This document shows positions 1 to 11,299 of a stretch of DNA of 64,000 bases, piece after piece (position 1 is the stretch's first letter; the number at the start of each line of letters is the position of its first letter). Origin of the DNA: Metopolophium dirhodum (taxonomy: Eukaryota; Arthropoda; Insecta; Hemiptera; Aphididae); NCBI RefSeq assembly GCF_019925205.1, contig NC_083565.1, positions 26,068,241 through 26,132,240 on the forward strand, given 5' to 3'. The notes below the pieces were generated by a model. That model did not search any database. It worked only from the letters and a program-made list of their open reading frames with translations, and was not told the origin of the DNA. The translations under genes and the position numbers were made by a program.

Positions 1-1139
1 ATGTCTAAAATTTAAATAGGTACTGGAATTAAATAACATACTAGCATATTTAAAAAAAAAAATTGTAGGTACTTATTAAAAATATTCAGAAAATTTTTAT
101 TTGATAAGCAAACAAAAAACAGTCATCAAAAATCAAAATGTTTACAAGGCTTTCTGTGGTCAAAAAATAGTTAACTTACTAGAGCCTAATCCCATTTAAA
201 AGTAAATACAAAAACATAATGAATAGGTATATTTTGCAAAATCAACAGTTACAACAGATTGATATTTTAATTTTGCATAATGTTACGTACCTATTATATA
301 ACAGAATAGGTATTGATTATTTTGTGATGACCTAAAAATTAAAAAAAATAATCTTTATAAATATTATGAATACTATTATTATACTATAACTAAAAGGTAA
401 TATAAAAAATATATAGGTATTCACAAATTGTACGATGAAATAATAATAAAATTGAAAATTGAGTAGGTACGTATAGTGAGAGGCGCGTCGTAGACTCGTA
501 AACCGAATGTGATACAAATTACAAATGTACAATTTCCCACATGCCAAGTCGATGGATATAATAAATAATAAAATATTAAAATGTTTAAAATAGATGGCCA
601 TAGGGGCGCTGACTGTTGAGCCATAGACAAATAAAATAAAATATAAATTATGATTTCGTGATTACCGAAAAACTGGTAAATAATAAATATAGCCGCGTAT
701 TACGATATTCGAGTTACTAAATTAGGACATAGGTAATTCCGCTTTGGAAGTTCGTCGCAAATAATGAAATAACATAAGTTATTATTATAGTTATTAGTGT
801 TTGGTATTTTGGTCACGGCTGTCAATACTTTCAGTTTTGTTGAGACCACGTCTATTTTATATTGCTATTGGCTATATTTGGATTTATTTAAATAATAAAG
901 TAATACATTTTATCATATAATAGGTATGAGAAATAATTAAATACTTAATATTTTAATCAGAATCAATTAAATTATTAAACATTTTAATGGATTTTATTTT
1001 CAAGAAATTACCTATGATTGTTTGTTAGATTGTTCCTGTTATTATTATTGTTGATTATTTAACTCCACAAAATCGAACTCACCACAAGAAATACATACGA
1101 AATGATATTATGTCGCATGAAGAATGAGAAAAAAAATTA
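1..1139. other. AT-rich intergenic DNA, no gene seen
   Basis: Strongly AT-rich on both strands with dense stops. The longest open stretches, around 330-630 on the minus strand, are low-complexity and rich in Phe, Ile and Tyr, as expected of chance frames in AT-rich DNA. I see no RNA gene, repeat array or transposon end that I can support. Confidence 0.7.
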
Positions 1140-1291
1140 TTCGGGATTTCGGGTTAACCCGAATATTTATTCGGGTTTTGGTTACCCGTGTTAAAACTGA
1201 ATCATTCGGGTTATACGGGTTTCGGGTGTTTGATTTTTTAAAGGTGTTTAGGGGTGTTAGGGGTTCGGGTTAAATCGGGTGCAATGCCCTG
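1140..1291 (-). mobile_element. hAT-like element end with CGGGTT subterminal repeats
   Basis: The motif CGGGTT and close variants recur many times over about 140 bp. The block ends at 1281-1291 with a sequence that reads CAGGGCATTGC on the minus strand, a typical hAT terminus. I could not find the partner end or a matching 8-bp target duplication on the left, so this is probably a truncated non-autonomous copy. Terminus and short subterminal repeats are seen; the hAT assignment is inferred. Confidence 0.5.
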
Positions 1292-1302
1292 CTAATAATT
1301 AA

Positions 1303-1772
1303 GACCCAACGGGGAAATTGAATTTTACGGGTTTCCCGATGTTGAACAAATTCCAAAACCGGTCAAACAAATTCAAACAAATAACGTATTAAATATTGGC
1401 AAAAGAAAAATTTCAAAAAGTCGATTAGTTACTTATGAGGGGGCTGGGGAAACGTTTCCTCAGCCCCCCACGGGGAAATTGAATTTTCCGAGATACCTGA
1501 TGTCAAACAAATTCTGATTGGGGTCAAACAAATTCAAACGAATAACGTACTAAATATTGGCAAAAGAAAAATTTCAAAAAGTCGATTATTTACTCATGAG
1601 GGGGGCTGGGGAAACGTTTCCTCAGCCCCCACGGAGAAATTGAATTTTCAGGGGTACGTGATGTCAAACAAATTCTGATTCGGGTCAAACAAATTCAAAC
1701 AAATAACGTACTAAATATTGGCAAAAGAAAATTCACGAAAATTTATATGTGGGGGGCTGGGGAAACGTACGT
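1303..1772. repeat. 161-bp tandem repeat, about three units
   Basis: The segment GGGGAAATTGAATTTT starts at 1311 and 1472, and a variant (GGAGAAATTG) at 1633, giving a period of 161 bp. Each unit contains a run of GTCAAACAAATTC-like sequence, a conserved AT-rich part, and a GC-rich junction that can fold: GGGGCTG, GGG, AAACGTTT, CCT, CAGCCCC. The third unit degenerates after its GGGGCTGGGGAAACGT. It lies immediately beside the hAT-like end. Confidence 0.9.
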
Positions 1773-1847
1773 TATTTTATTGATTAGTTTATTTATTAAT
1801 CTATTAATATAAATAATTTAGTTTATGTATGAAGATATCAACCTTTA

Positions 1848-2095
1848 CCCCTTTGAGGACTTCCTGCGTCCTCACTCGGACCTTATTCGCGTTCCCCGCT
1901 AAATGTATAGGCCACGCGCGGTCGTAATTTGTTCACGGCGGGCCCGCCGCGGCCGCGGCGGAGATAACGTGCAAACCGTGTGCCGCTGTCGCGCGTGTTT
2001 ATCGATAATTTTTTAGAAAAGTCGAGTTTTACCAGTTTTCGTCACGTAGGTATTACTATATACAGGCATAAATACATGTGTCGAAAAGTTCGATT
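1848..2095. repeat. Partial third copy of the C repeat family
   Basis: Sequence around 1865-2020 (TCGGACCTTATTCGCGTTCC, then GGCGGGCCCGCCGCGG and GTGCAAACCG) matches 12008-12120 of repeat C with substitutions. The following part, with GTAGGTATTACTATATACAGG near 2045, matches 13342-13375 of C. These two pieces are about 1.2 kb apart in C but adjacent here, so this copy carries an internal deletion or an older arrangement. Its flank 2095-2230 is AT-rich and unassigned. Confidence 0.75.
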
Positions 2096-2229
2096 TTTTT
2101 TATTGATTTTTTTTGATTCAATAAACTTCATTATTATTATATTATATTTGACTGCCTTTTGTCCTTTTGCCTACTCGGTCACGCCGTGGCTTCCTTATAT
2201 TGGTATTTATATATTTGATTTGGTATAAA

Positions 2230-2357
2230 TATACACGATAAAGATACTTATATAGATAAATTACATTTATGTTATCTTTATTTTTATCTAGATTATATTT
2301 TGTTAAAATTATCTCATCTTATCTAGATAATTTTTTAGTTATCTATTCCCAACACTG
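2230..2357 (-). mobile_element. hAT-like element end with GATAA subterminal repeats
   Basis: GATAA/TTATC motifs recur through this segment, which ends at 2357 with a terminus reading CAGTGTTGGGAATAG on the minus strand. That matches the hAT pattern of a CAGTG start and short subterminal repeats. No partner terminus was found upstream, so this looks like a truncated copy. Confidence 0.5.
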
Positions 2358-3190
2358 TTCCTTACTAATACTTATTAGTTATTACTAATATTTATGCTTT
2401 TCGTTTGAATGAATATCTTTCAATAGAATTATAATATTCTTAATATTTTCATAAAATTCTTTACTAGTTAAATCAAAATTAATTCTACACACTATTATAC
2501 CTCGTTCAGTATGTTCATTCATCCTTTCCCTAACTCAATAAGATCAATCATATCATGATCCAGTATACGACAGACATTATGTTATGTGTTATTATTAATT
2601 AATATAGTATTAAAGTTATTTTCCCTCGGCTTCTATTAATCGGGACAAACTTAATGACCTGCCGGGACACCAGGACATGCCGTTAAAACCGGGACGAATA
2701 GCAACCCTATCAATTAGCTATTAAGTTATTAACCTAATATTACATAAAAATTAAGTAACAATGATATTATTCCCTAATAAATTAGGTACATTTAACGTAC
2801 TTGTAAATATTATTCGCATTGTAATATTTTTATACTAATTTAATCAACGAACATTTACACTTGTCTACGATGTCTGCTTAAATATTTTTTGTAAAAATTG
2901 AAATACCTTAAATCTAAAGTATTTAGTTATAACCTTTTATTAAGATTTTTTCTAAATCATGTCACAATGTGATATGATTCTGATTACGCTAAAACCGGTA
3001 TCATTTTAAGAACATTCGTTGGTTTTTATTCATCAAAAATTATTATTGTTAAGATATGATATAGGCAATTGTAACTGCTGTTTGTATTTAATTGCTACTT
3101 ACCATAGCTGACCACAATATAAACTAGGGAAACTACAAGACTATTTTTTATATATTTTAGGATTGTTATAGAAATAATTTGTAATCCGTC
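2358..3190. other. AT-rich intergenic DNA with one degraded hAT-like end
   Basis: No gene seen. A short GC-richer patch at 2630-2710 has repeated CGGGAC motifs and ends in a sequence that reads GGGTTGCTATTCGTCCCGG on the minus strand, resembling the end of a hAT miniature element. It has no partner end or target duplication that I can recognise. The rest is low-complexity AT-rich DNA. Confidence 0.5.
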
Positions 3191-3226
3191 ATTACATGTT
3201 TATCAACTTATATAAACACGACTGAG

Positions 3227-3832
3227 GTGGAAGCCAACGTGGAATCTTCAAGATGCACACTGTCTCTTAATTGCGCCGATGAGGATCACTGCTTGATTGA
3301 CGCTTTGGACTTAGCCGGTTACCGCAAGAACACTACTGACAAGTTTCCGTTACGACGTGGTATTGTAGAGGGTTTCCTGTCGACGCCACAACTGACAACT
3401 GATGACTCACCCGTGACCAACCCGGTAGTAAAGATCACCTCACTACCAGTGCCACCTGTTCTTACGACTGCGGAGACAGAGGAACAAACGGAAACGCTAA
3501 AATGCCCGCAGCAACGTTATGGCCTTTTCTTGATCCCCGCTTTAGACTTGGCTGTGGATCGCAAGAACACTACTGACAAGTTTCCGTTACGGTGCGGTAT
3601 TGCAGAGGGTTGCCGGTCGACACCACAACTGACAACTGATGACTCACCCGTGACCAACCCGGTAGTAAAGATCGACTCACCTCCAGAGCCACCTGTTCTT
3701 ATGACTGCGGAGACACACGTCCAAACGGAAATGCTAAAATGCCCGCAGCAACGTTATGGCCTTTCCTTGATCCACGCTTTAGACTTGGCTGTGGATCGCA
3801 GGATCGTTACAACGGTCGGGCCTCAGTTATGA
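3227..3832 (+). CDS. Open frame of 79-residue tandem repeats, function unknown
   Basis: A 201-codon open frame built from a 237-bp unit. One full unit and a second nearly full one are present, then about 40 bases of a third. Markers recurring at this spacing are KNTTDKFPLR, STPQLTTDDSPVTNPVVKI and LKCPQQRYGL. Because 237 is a multiple of three, the repeat stays in frame, and several differences between units are amino-acid substitutions. The frame starts at a GTG with no ATG near it, so it may be an internal exon or part of a degraded element rather than a complete gene. I do not recognise the family. GC content is well above the AT-rich DNA on its left, and similar GC-richer, unrecognised sequence continues to about 4430. 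The repeat is seen; coding status is uncertain. Confidence 0.35.
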   Translation: MEANVESSRCTLSLNCADEDHCLIDALDLAGYRKNTTDKFPLRRGIVEGFLSTPQLTTDDSPVTNPVVKITSLPVPPVLTTAETEEQTETLKCPQQRYGLFLIPALDLAVDRKNTTDKFPLRCGIAEGCRSTPQLTTDDSPVTNPVVKIDSPPEPPVLMTAETHVQTEMLKCPQQRYGLSLIHALDLAVDRRIVTTVGPQL

Positions 3833-4727
3833 CCGGTGCGAGAACATGCAGTCTTTTTCCGATCTTCTCCAGAGCTAAGCATTCACTCGCCCGTATACGG
3901 ACAAGTGAAGTCTGTTTTACTGGTGGCAGCTGAAATTTAGCAAAATCCCGCAGGGCCTGACCGTCGCAGGTCATTATGGAAGAGGTCGAAAAGATTTATG
4001 TGGAAATCCTTGACCAACACTACACGCAGAATATGCTTCTGTCGGAGTTTTGTTGACTTGGATTGATTCCAGGAAAGTTCGACCTCATCCCCTGCCACCA
4101 TAATCCCGCCTATGTTACCTGCAGTTACCACCGTTCACCACCAGTCAACTGGTTTTTGGCTTAGGTACGTTTGTACCAGGCCCCCGTCCAAATTTCTTGA
4201 ACCCGCGACGTCCGTTGTGGTTGTCGGGCACTTGGTCCGTTTTTGTTCAAGTTTCTTTAATGTACGAGTTCGTCAATGTACGAGTTCGTCGGTCTGACGT
4301 TTTTCGTCCTCATTTGTTTGCGGCCGTTAGTGCACGTACGCCGTCATTTGTCCGGCGTCGTACAGTCTTATGCCAACGTCCACCACTCGCCTTAAGCCAT
4401 ACATTTTATATCATTATTGTTTTGTGTGTGTTAATTTTTTGATTCCACCTGTACCATTTATTTCTCAATACCATATTATTATATTGATTGTAACTTATTT
4501 AAATTGTACTGGTTATATCTATATATATACTGTGGTAACCTACTCCCGTCGGCTGTCCTCAACAGTTCACAACTCACATGTCGTTGACGCTAACCACACA
4601 TTATTTAAAAGTAGGAGTGGTTTGTCGTCAACAAATACGATTTGAAATCAAAGTGTACCTAAACTTCTGTGGAGCTGGTAGCGAAATGTCTGCAGAATAC
4701 ACGCACACACACGATGTGGCTATGTAC
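3833..4727. other. GC-richer unassigned segment, probably retroelement debris
   Basis: Several short open frames overlap here on both strands, none longer than about 90 codons and none with a motif I recognise. The base composition of 3833-4430 resembles the upstream repeat frame. The segment leads into the R repeat at 4728. It may be a decayed internal part of the LTR element to which R belongs, but no protease, reverse transcriptase or integrase motif is visible. Confidence 0.4.
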
Positions 4728-5158
4728 ATGACTATGGCAAACCAGGTTATGCGTTGCGTGGTGCACTACCACGTTGACATTGTGAACGCCCCAATAGGTA
4801 CACCACGTTAAACAGAGGTTCACCAGGGTAATACTACGCTATACGGTGCACCGTTGTGGTACGTATATTCCTTGGTAGCACGATTATACCGCCCTGGTAC
4901 GATTCGCTCGGTACCGTCGCCGTCTGGTGATAATTCGGTGTGTATAGTCCGTCTGAAACGTCGTCATATGCGAGCCAATAATGACACGCGTTGATGCGCT
5001 TGTATGTCAAGAATAACAGTTTCCGCCGCGGTGGTCAAAGTCGCCGGTCCGTGGCTGTTATACTAATTATAGTCCGCTTCGTCTTAGGTCCGCCGAAAAG
5101 ATATTAAGATTCTCATTTCAAACCAATGATTCAACAACATATCTGGTGAAGTAACAAA
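4728..5158 (+). repeat. R repeat copy (LTR-like, related to the BEL/Pao block)
   Basis: This sequence is repeated in inverted orientation at about 47516-47965, and parts recur at 8760-9236 and 43225-43375. Landmarks are a stretch containing GCGTTGCGTGGTGCACTACC, a segment with ACGCTATACGGTGCACC, and the right end GAAGTAACAAACGAAACCAG. It flanks repeat A on its left and, in inverted form, on the far side of the R1-like block. Proximity to a BEL/Pao integrase fragment at 10492-10806 suggests that R is the terminal or untranslated part of that element. That link is inference, because no clean TG...CA termini could be fixed. Confidence 0.6.
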
Positions 5159-5159
5159 C

Positions 5160-8100
5160 GAAACCAGCTGTTTTAAGAAGGTTTTTTTTATATATTGTTG
5201 TCAAAGAATATATATATAATATTTTTACAAGAAGTATAACAATTATTGCACACTATTTTATCGTTGAAATTCCATTAAATATTAACAGGGACATAATATA
5301 ATAACTATGATAAGAACTCAGAATGGCACAAATAATTAATAAACGATTTCATTGACGGAAGAGATTGATTTATTTTGAAATGTCGATACACATTATTATA
5401 ATTAAAAACAAATTATAAAATTATGTACTGTTTGGGCTATGGCATATTTGAGTTTGAGATTGATGTGGACTTGAATTAACAGTTCTGGAACAAATCAAAA
5501 AATAGTCAATTAATATAATATACTAATAAATAATAATTTATAAATATAATTATTAAACTATAATCCAATAGTTTAATAATTTTATTTTAATTTATTGCAA
5601 TTAAAATAATATAACAATTATTAAATAACAACCTGAACTGCGACGAATAATTTTTTTGAATTTTTAAAAGAAAAATTATTTTTTTTCAAATATAGTTATA
5701 CCAAGACTGTATTAAAAAACTTCCTAATATTTAATTAAAAAAAGTTTTAGTCAGCCCTATACTCACTAAATATTATATTTGAACAGAAATTGCGTTATAC
5801 CGTAATTAAGCATCGATTCGTCCTTTTATACATTAGCGGCCTAGTGTGCAGGGCACGCTGGCGTAGTGGTGTAACGATATCTCTTAAAGGTGATTCAAGT
5901 AACTGATATCGTACGTCGGACGACGTCAAATCAAATGTATTAATTTAATAAATATATTTTTGGATATATCCAAAGTAGACAATTTGTGAATCTGATAATA
6001 AGAACAATTTTGATATTAAAAACAATTATCTAAGTCAAGTAGTTTACTTTTTAGAATTTTTTAAATATCAATATTTTTTTGTATAACAAATTTGGAACGT
6101 AATAACTTTTTTAAAAATATTTTATTTGGGAATTTGCTGACATATTTCTTAAATTATTTACTTATTATATAATTTTAACAATTTTTGTCATACGTTTATG
6201 TAGCATATTTTTTTTTCGTCAAGTCTTTCTGTTACACCTTGTGTAGGTATCTATCAAGTTTTCACCAGCTTCTTATAACTATATTTGTTTTTATTTATTT
6301 ATATATAATTAATTTAACGGACCTAAGTCCTTTATAATAATACATTGAATGAACATTAAAAAAAAAGAAACAAAAATAGATAAATTATTATGACAAATGA
6401 ATTAATTGAAAAAAATACATAGGATTAAAGTTTATGAAGTTTACATAAAATTATACAATGACAATATGCTAAAAATAAATTTAGCTTATAATTCACTATT
6501 TCTGAAAAATAGCATAGCATTGTATTTAAAATTATCACGAGTAGTTGAAAAAAAGTCTAATGAATCTAACGAGGAGGAGATGTTATCAGCTATATTTAAC
6601 GCGCGCGGGAAAAATGGTTCAGCACCAGATTTTTTTAGATAGTAGGGAATAATAAATAATTCTTTACTTATAGAGAAATATGATCGTACGCAAATGCCTA
6701 CAATTTATGTAATAATTTTCTGTTTTTAAAAACATTAATGCATGTTTTTAAACAAGTAACATTATTGTAACAACTTATTAGGCATAATCATAATATGATA
6801 TTTGAGTTACATAATAATATTGTATATTATTTATAATCTTATAATAAGTTTATTAATTTAGGTATTAAAAGTTTAGAGTTTAGATGTAACTAAAATCATT
6901 ATTTTTAGTACATAGGATTTTTTTTTGTTAGGTCTAGTAAAAAATTATAATAAAAAATCAAGTCTCCTTTCTTTGGGTGGCCAGTTCATCAATAACTTTA
7001 GCAATATTTATTTCTATTGTTATTTTTGAAACTAATTAAGTGTAAATTACACATCATACAAATCGACAGGGCTCGTAAGTTCATGCCCTAAAAAATGCCT
7101 AACTAAGCATGTATTAATACACTAAAAATTGACAAAATATGCATTGAAATATGCCTTAAATTGAAGTAAAGTAAAGTAACGTTCTCAATAAGTTTAATTT
7201 TTTCCACGACTTAAAATAGCTGACGACATAGAACTTAGCGCGCTAAATTTCACGCGTGAAGTCAACCAATATTAAGATGTAGCTGCAGCTGGTCGAAGTT
7301 ATGCTAAAGGTATGGTTGTAGTTAAATTCTATTTTATTTGAGTTAATATTACTTTACGTAGTAAAAATTAGTTATAGAACGATAGATGCACTTAGGATTG
7401 ATTCGATAATCCAGATTTATTAAAAACCGGTTTTTAGTGAAATAATTCACCGGTGGAAGCCCCAGCGAGTCGTTATATTATGTTTAAAATTTGTACGAGA
7501 TTAAATTTTTTTCAAAACCCAAATCCTAAGACCACCTATGGTTACTGTAATAAATATTAGAACTCATAAGCATTACTAAACAAAAAATATTTTAAATACA
7601 CTTCAAAACGTTCAAAAAATAACTATTTTACCAAGCAAAACCGTGCACCTAAATATATACACAGTAGTACAGTACATAAATAATACCGTTTTAAAAAAAA
7701 TATATATAATTTATACATAGGTAGTAGACACTTTTTATTGGGTTGGAAACATAATGAAATTAAAAAAAAAAGTGCGAAATCGAATACTACTCAAGCATCC
7801 ATATCTACGGAGTGGGTACACTATAAATATTAATAAAATATGATTTTTAATGTACCGTTATTATTATTATTTTAGGTTAAATGTTATTTCTACAAATAAC
7901 GGATAAACTATATTATTAATTAAGCACATTTGAAGTGGTTTAACAAATATTAAGAATTACCTAACGACTTTTAATCGTGACCAAAGACGTTTTAATTTTA
8001 TTTGAAAAAGCATTAAATAGGTCTTAACAAAGTTATTGATAATTTCAAATGTACTTTTCTAATTAACATAGATAAAAATCGTTTAATTATTATTTGTCTC

Positions 8101-8361
8101 ACACGTGTGTGTAAAAATAATACGTTGGTTCCATTGTAGATTGTTATAATGATCATAAACAAATAAATATTGAGCAAAAATGTTTATGATAAAATAAAAA
8201 ATTTCAAACCAGAACAGTGCCGTCCATGATTGATCATAGGTATCTATTATTCGTATTTTTTGTGTTTAGAATAATAGATGTTTATTTTCAAAAAAAGAAA
8301 ATATCCACATTAATTAATTTTAATATTATAATAAAAATAATATACATTCCTATACTTATAT
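5160..8361 (+). repeat. Repeat A, left copy of an old inverted duplication
   Basis: This segment matches 37244-42655 in reverse complement, with many substitutions and several indels. Clear anchor blocks are 5160-5465, 5755-6720, 7160-7640 and 7770-8361. Partial third copies lie at 61525-61610 and 62390-62870. No gene is visible in it. A 78-codon frame at 6406-6642 is AT-rich and I do not regard it as coding. Compared with A', the left copy lacks the FLYWCH-like insertion, the solo LTR, about 1 kb matching 39350-40350, and the eEF1A-like exon 2. Confidence 0.85.
5757..5850 (-). promoter_or_regulatory. Conserved TATA box and splice donor (left copy)
   Basis: On the minus strand this segment reads TATAAAAGGACGAATCGATG, followed about 60 bp later by a GTGAGTATA donor-like site. 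Both are kept in the A' copy at 41672-41740, where an eEF1A-like ATG exon follows. In this left copy the downstream exon is absent, so any promoter here has lost its original gene. TATA and donor sequences are seen; promoter function is inferred. Confidence 0.45.
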
Positions 8362-8469
8362 TTCGACAACCTCATCACCCCGGCTAATGTAAATTTGAAA
8401 ACATTTTTCTTACATTTTGTTTTTAATTTTATGGAATATTAGTTAGGTCACGTTCATATCTACTATCAA

Positions 8470-9236
8470 ACAGATATTCATAGATATCGGTGGCGAGCAA
8501 AGCTGAGTCGTCTTCTATGTCCTCCAGTCAATCCTAGTCGGACATTGAACTATATACTGTGTGGAGATCGCTCTACGTAACAGGTAAGACGAAGCTGAAT
8601 ATCATTACAACCAGACATCAGTATGGCCACTTTTGCCACCATCGCGGGCCAAACGGAAACTGGGATTCTGACCGCTTCGACCAACAACCTCCGTAGTCAG
8701 AGTCCATGACCCGTCCGACAAAGCATCTGACAGGCTTTCCGCTGAGCGGTATCCGACCGTTGCCCACTTGGTGCGAGGCAATCGTGCACACCATTGTAAG
8801 CCGGGTACACGACTATATGGCGAACCAGGTCATACGTTACGTGGTGCACCACCAGGTTAACCTTGCGGGCGCCAATAGGTACACCGTGTCAAACAGAGGT
8901 AACCGGGATACACTTCGCGGTGCACAGGCTTGGTGCATACCGCGGTAGCACGGTTTTGCCGCCATAACGTGCGAGTCGATCAGTACCGTCGCCACTAGGT
9001 GATAATTCGGTTACCGACCGGTATCTGATCGCTATCCACTATATAAGTGCGAGGCAACCGTGTACACCATTTGTATATACCGGGGTACATGACTAGGGCA
9101 AACCAGGTTATGCGTTGCGTGGGGCAACATTACGTTGACATTGTGAACGCCCCATAGGTACACCGAGTTAAACGAAGGTTCACCAGAGTAATACTACGCT
9201 ATACGGTGCACCGTTGTGGTACGTATATACCTTGGT
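8470..9236 (+). repeat. R repeats in tandem, 276-bp period
   Basis: Two related units of R lie head to tail. The block GCGAGGCA starts at 8773 and again at 9049, a spacing of 276 bp, and the following GGGTACA...GAACCAGG or GCAAACCAGG parts align. Upstream, 8620-8710 contains a short frame starting ATGGCCACTTTTGCC that closes after 28 codons and may be the start of a decayed gag. The second unit is interrupted at 9236 by a hAT element. The array is probably the 5' part of a BEL/Pao retrotransposon, judging from the integrase fragment beyond the insertion. Confidence 0.6.
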
Positions 9237-10449
9237 CAGTGTTTGGAAGGAACGAGTTCCAAAAGGAACGGATTCCTGGAACGAATTCCTTTTTAAGGAA
9301 CGGCACGTTGAACGAATTCCTTTTTATAAAAAAAGAACGAGAAAATGAACGAGTTCTTTTTTTCAAGGAAAAAGAACGAAATTTTTCGTTCCTTTCAAGT
9401 TCCAATTTACACAGATATATAAATAATTGAAATTGAAATATTTTTTTTCTTAGTGTGTATATTTCCAATATTATGATCGTTATCGAGTATCCGAGTATCA
9501 AACTTCACCGTGTTAGTCCTTAATCATTAGGTAGGTATTCTGGTACAGGGTACTCATTACTTAATGGTCATTAGTAACTTTATTAATATTTCTCATAAGT
9601 CATAACTCATAAGTTATAATTTAATATATAGAAATGGGTATAATATACTATTATATTACATTATTACGATATAAAATGTAAATCCTTGTCGTTGCGTCGA
9701 CGGAAAATAAAATAGCATGAACACCGAAGACTGAACAATAAAATCATTTATGAATTACGATGCGGGTCGGGACTATTGTAATACCTAGTCCTAGTACTTA
9801 CCTACAGCTAAAATGTATAATAATATATTACCATATTAATATGACGTTACAATATTATTTTAATTATAATTATTTATAACAACAATAAATGATATGATAG
9901 TTGACATACGTTGGCCAGCAATTTAATTTTGAAGAAAATCTCAAAATAGATTACTAAAATACGTCATTTGATTATACCGAAAACCCCAAATGTCTGAAAA
10001 GTCAAATAATCGTATAGTCGAGAGTCGACAGCCGGTATCAGTGTTTCATTTTCATATTGTGAATAATGTGAAGACTTGAAGTGAATTGTGATTTGCATTT
10101 GTTATACAGTACTACAGTAGTTATAACCGTATAAAAAAAAAAACTGCAGTCAGTATTATTTTCTTAAACTTAATAGTAAATTATAAATTTACTTGAAGGT
10201 ATGTAGGTATAAGTATAATTAAAAATTAAAGTACCTAAATATATCTGTTTAAAAAAAAAATTGATGGTTAAATAAGAATTTTAATTTTATCTGGAACTAA
10301 AAAAGGAACTAGTTCTTTTTCCAAAGGAACGACAAAGGAACGAATTCTTTTTTTTAAAAAAGGAACAAGGAACGGAACGAATTCCTTTTTTTTTTAAAGG
10401 AACAAGGAACGGAACGAATTCCTTTTTATAAGGAACTTGACAAACACTG
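9237..10449. mobile_element. 1213-bp non-autonomous hAT element with 8-bp target duplication
   Basis: The element starts CAGTGTTTGG and ends with the complementary CAAACACTG. Both sides carry the same 8-bp target duplication ACCTTGGT (9229-9236 and 10450-10457), the hallmark of hAT transposition. Both subterminal regions are packed with GGAACGAATTCC-like palindromes joined by runs of T or A (9245-9400 and 10300-10440). The middle is AT-rich with no transposase. It sits inside the R/BEL block, so it is younger than that block. The overlapping open frames on both strands at 9199-9501 come from the palindromic array and are not genes. Confidence 0.92.
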
Positions 10450-10491
10450 ACCTTGGTATAAAATCATTGTATAACCCGACGATATTGGATA

Positions 10492-10806
10492 ATGTCTGGT
10501 CGGGCTGCTGTACGTCGAACAGTTTACTCATGCGTTCCATGTTCAAAATATCGGGCCAGCACTCCTAAACCTTTTATGGCAGACTTTCCTGCCTCCCGAG
10601 TCACCGCAAATCGGACATTTTATAACGTGGGTATGGACTATGGAGGTCTATTCATCGTGAAGGAGAGCCGCCGGCGTGGAGCGCGGACTCAAAAGGCGTA
10701 CTTGGCATTGTTCATATGCATGGCAGTGAAAGCGGTACACTTAGAGATCGTAACTGACGGTATTTTCAAGCGACCGGTTATCAAGGTTACCAAGCTGCCT
10801 GTATAA
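10492..10806 (+). pseudogene. BEL/Pao retrotransposon integrase fragment
   Basis: A 104-codon frame carries features of BEL/Pao integrase: a Cys pair in SCVPCSKYR, the FMADFPASRV stretch that typically links zinc-binding and catalytic parts, then GMDYGGLF with the first catalytic Asp, RRRGARTQKAYLALF, and AVHLEIVTD with the second Asp. The frame then changes and stops after VIKVTKLPV, so the rest of the catalytic core, including the Glu, is missing. No reverse transcriptase or protease remains upstream, where the hAT element and R repeats lie. This is a relic of the pol gene. Confidence 0.85.
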
Positions 10807-10963
10807 TACGATGCTCACTTTGTACTGGTGCGTATGGACGTCCCATATCCTTGTCTATTATCCACCACTATGTATGTTATTTTGTATTCTGATTTATTTG
10901 ATGTTCGTGTATAAAATGTTATAGTTTAAAAATTTACATAATTAGTAATTATCTTAGTATTGT

Positions 10964-11299
10964 TTATAACTGTAATGCCGTTGACTGCGCCAAATACATG
11001 AAAACCAGGACAAGCAAGTTTGAAAGCTCACTGCTTTCAAAGGCGGGAGGATGTTCGGCGGCGACCATATTTATTTTTGTCGCGGGTCTACCCCGATAAG
11101 GCGTAGAATCTTCTAGAAGACTCCACCCCCCCGCCGCCGTATAGTGAAAATCGGCTTCCCGTCCGGCCGCCGCCAACAGAGGCGTACCGCCGCGGTACAC
11201 GGACTTTGTAGCAATTAAGACAGTCGTCGTTCCGTGCCCACCGCCGTTGTCGTAGTCGCGGTCCGTAACATATTTACACGTCGCGTCGCCTTTCGACAT
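10964..11299 (-). CDS. Hypothetical GC-rich open frame
   Basis: A 111-codon minus-strand frame opens with an ATG in reasonable context (AAAATATGTCG) and sits in a GC-rich island that stands out from its AT-rich surroundings. The first part is Gly-rich (DNGGGHGTT), followed by GGTPLLAAAGREADFH, which superficially resembles one ankyrin repeat. The next unit does not fit that family. No splice donor pair or second exon could be found, and no family is recognised. It could be a first exon of a host gene, a transposon relic, or chance. Confidence 0.25.
   Translation of the reverse strand: MSKGDATCKYVTDRDYDNGGGHGTTTVLIATKSVYRGGTPLLAAAGREADFHYTAAGGWSLLEDSTPYRGRPATKINMVAAEHPPAFESSELSNLLVLVFMYLAQSTALQL

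Noticed and set aside
6406..6642. 78-codon frame in repeat A as a gene
   Set aside because: AT-rich composition, no motif, and the A' copy at 40950-41190 carries substitutions and indels that do not preserve a frame.
9199..9501. Open frames of 74-100 codons on both strands rich in Glu, Arg, Phe and Asn
   Set aside because: They come from the GGAACGAATTCC palindrome array of the hAT element, which stays open in both directions.
10964..11299. Ankyrin repeat in the GC-rich minus-strand frame
   Set aside because: Only GGTPLLAAAG resembles the motif. The second helix and neighbouring repeats are absent, so the frame is kept as hypothetical only.
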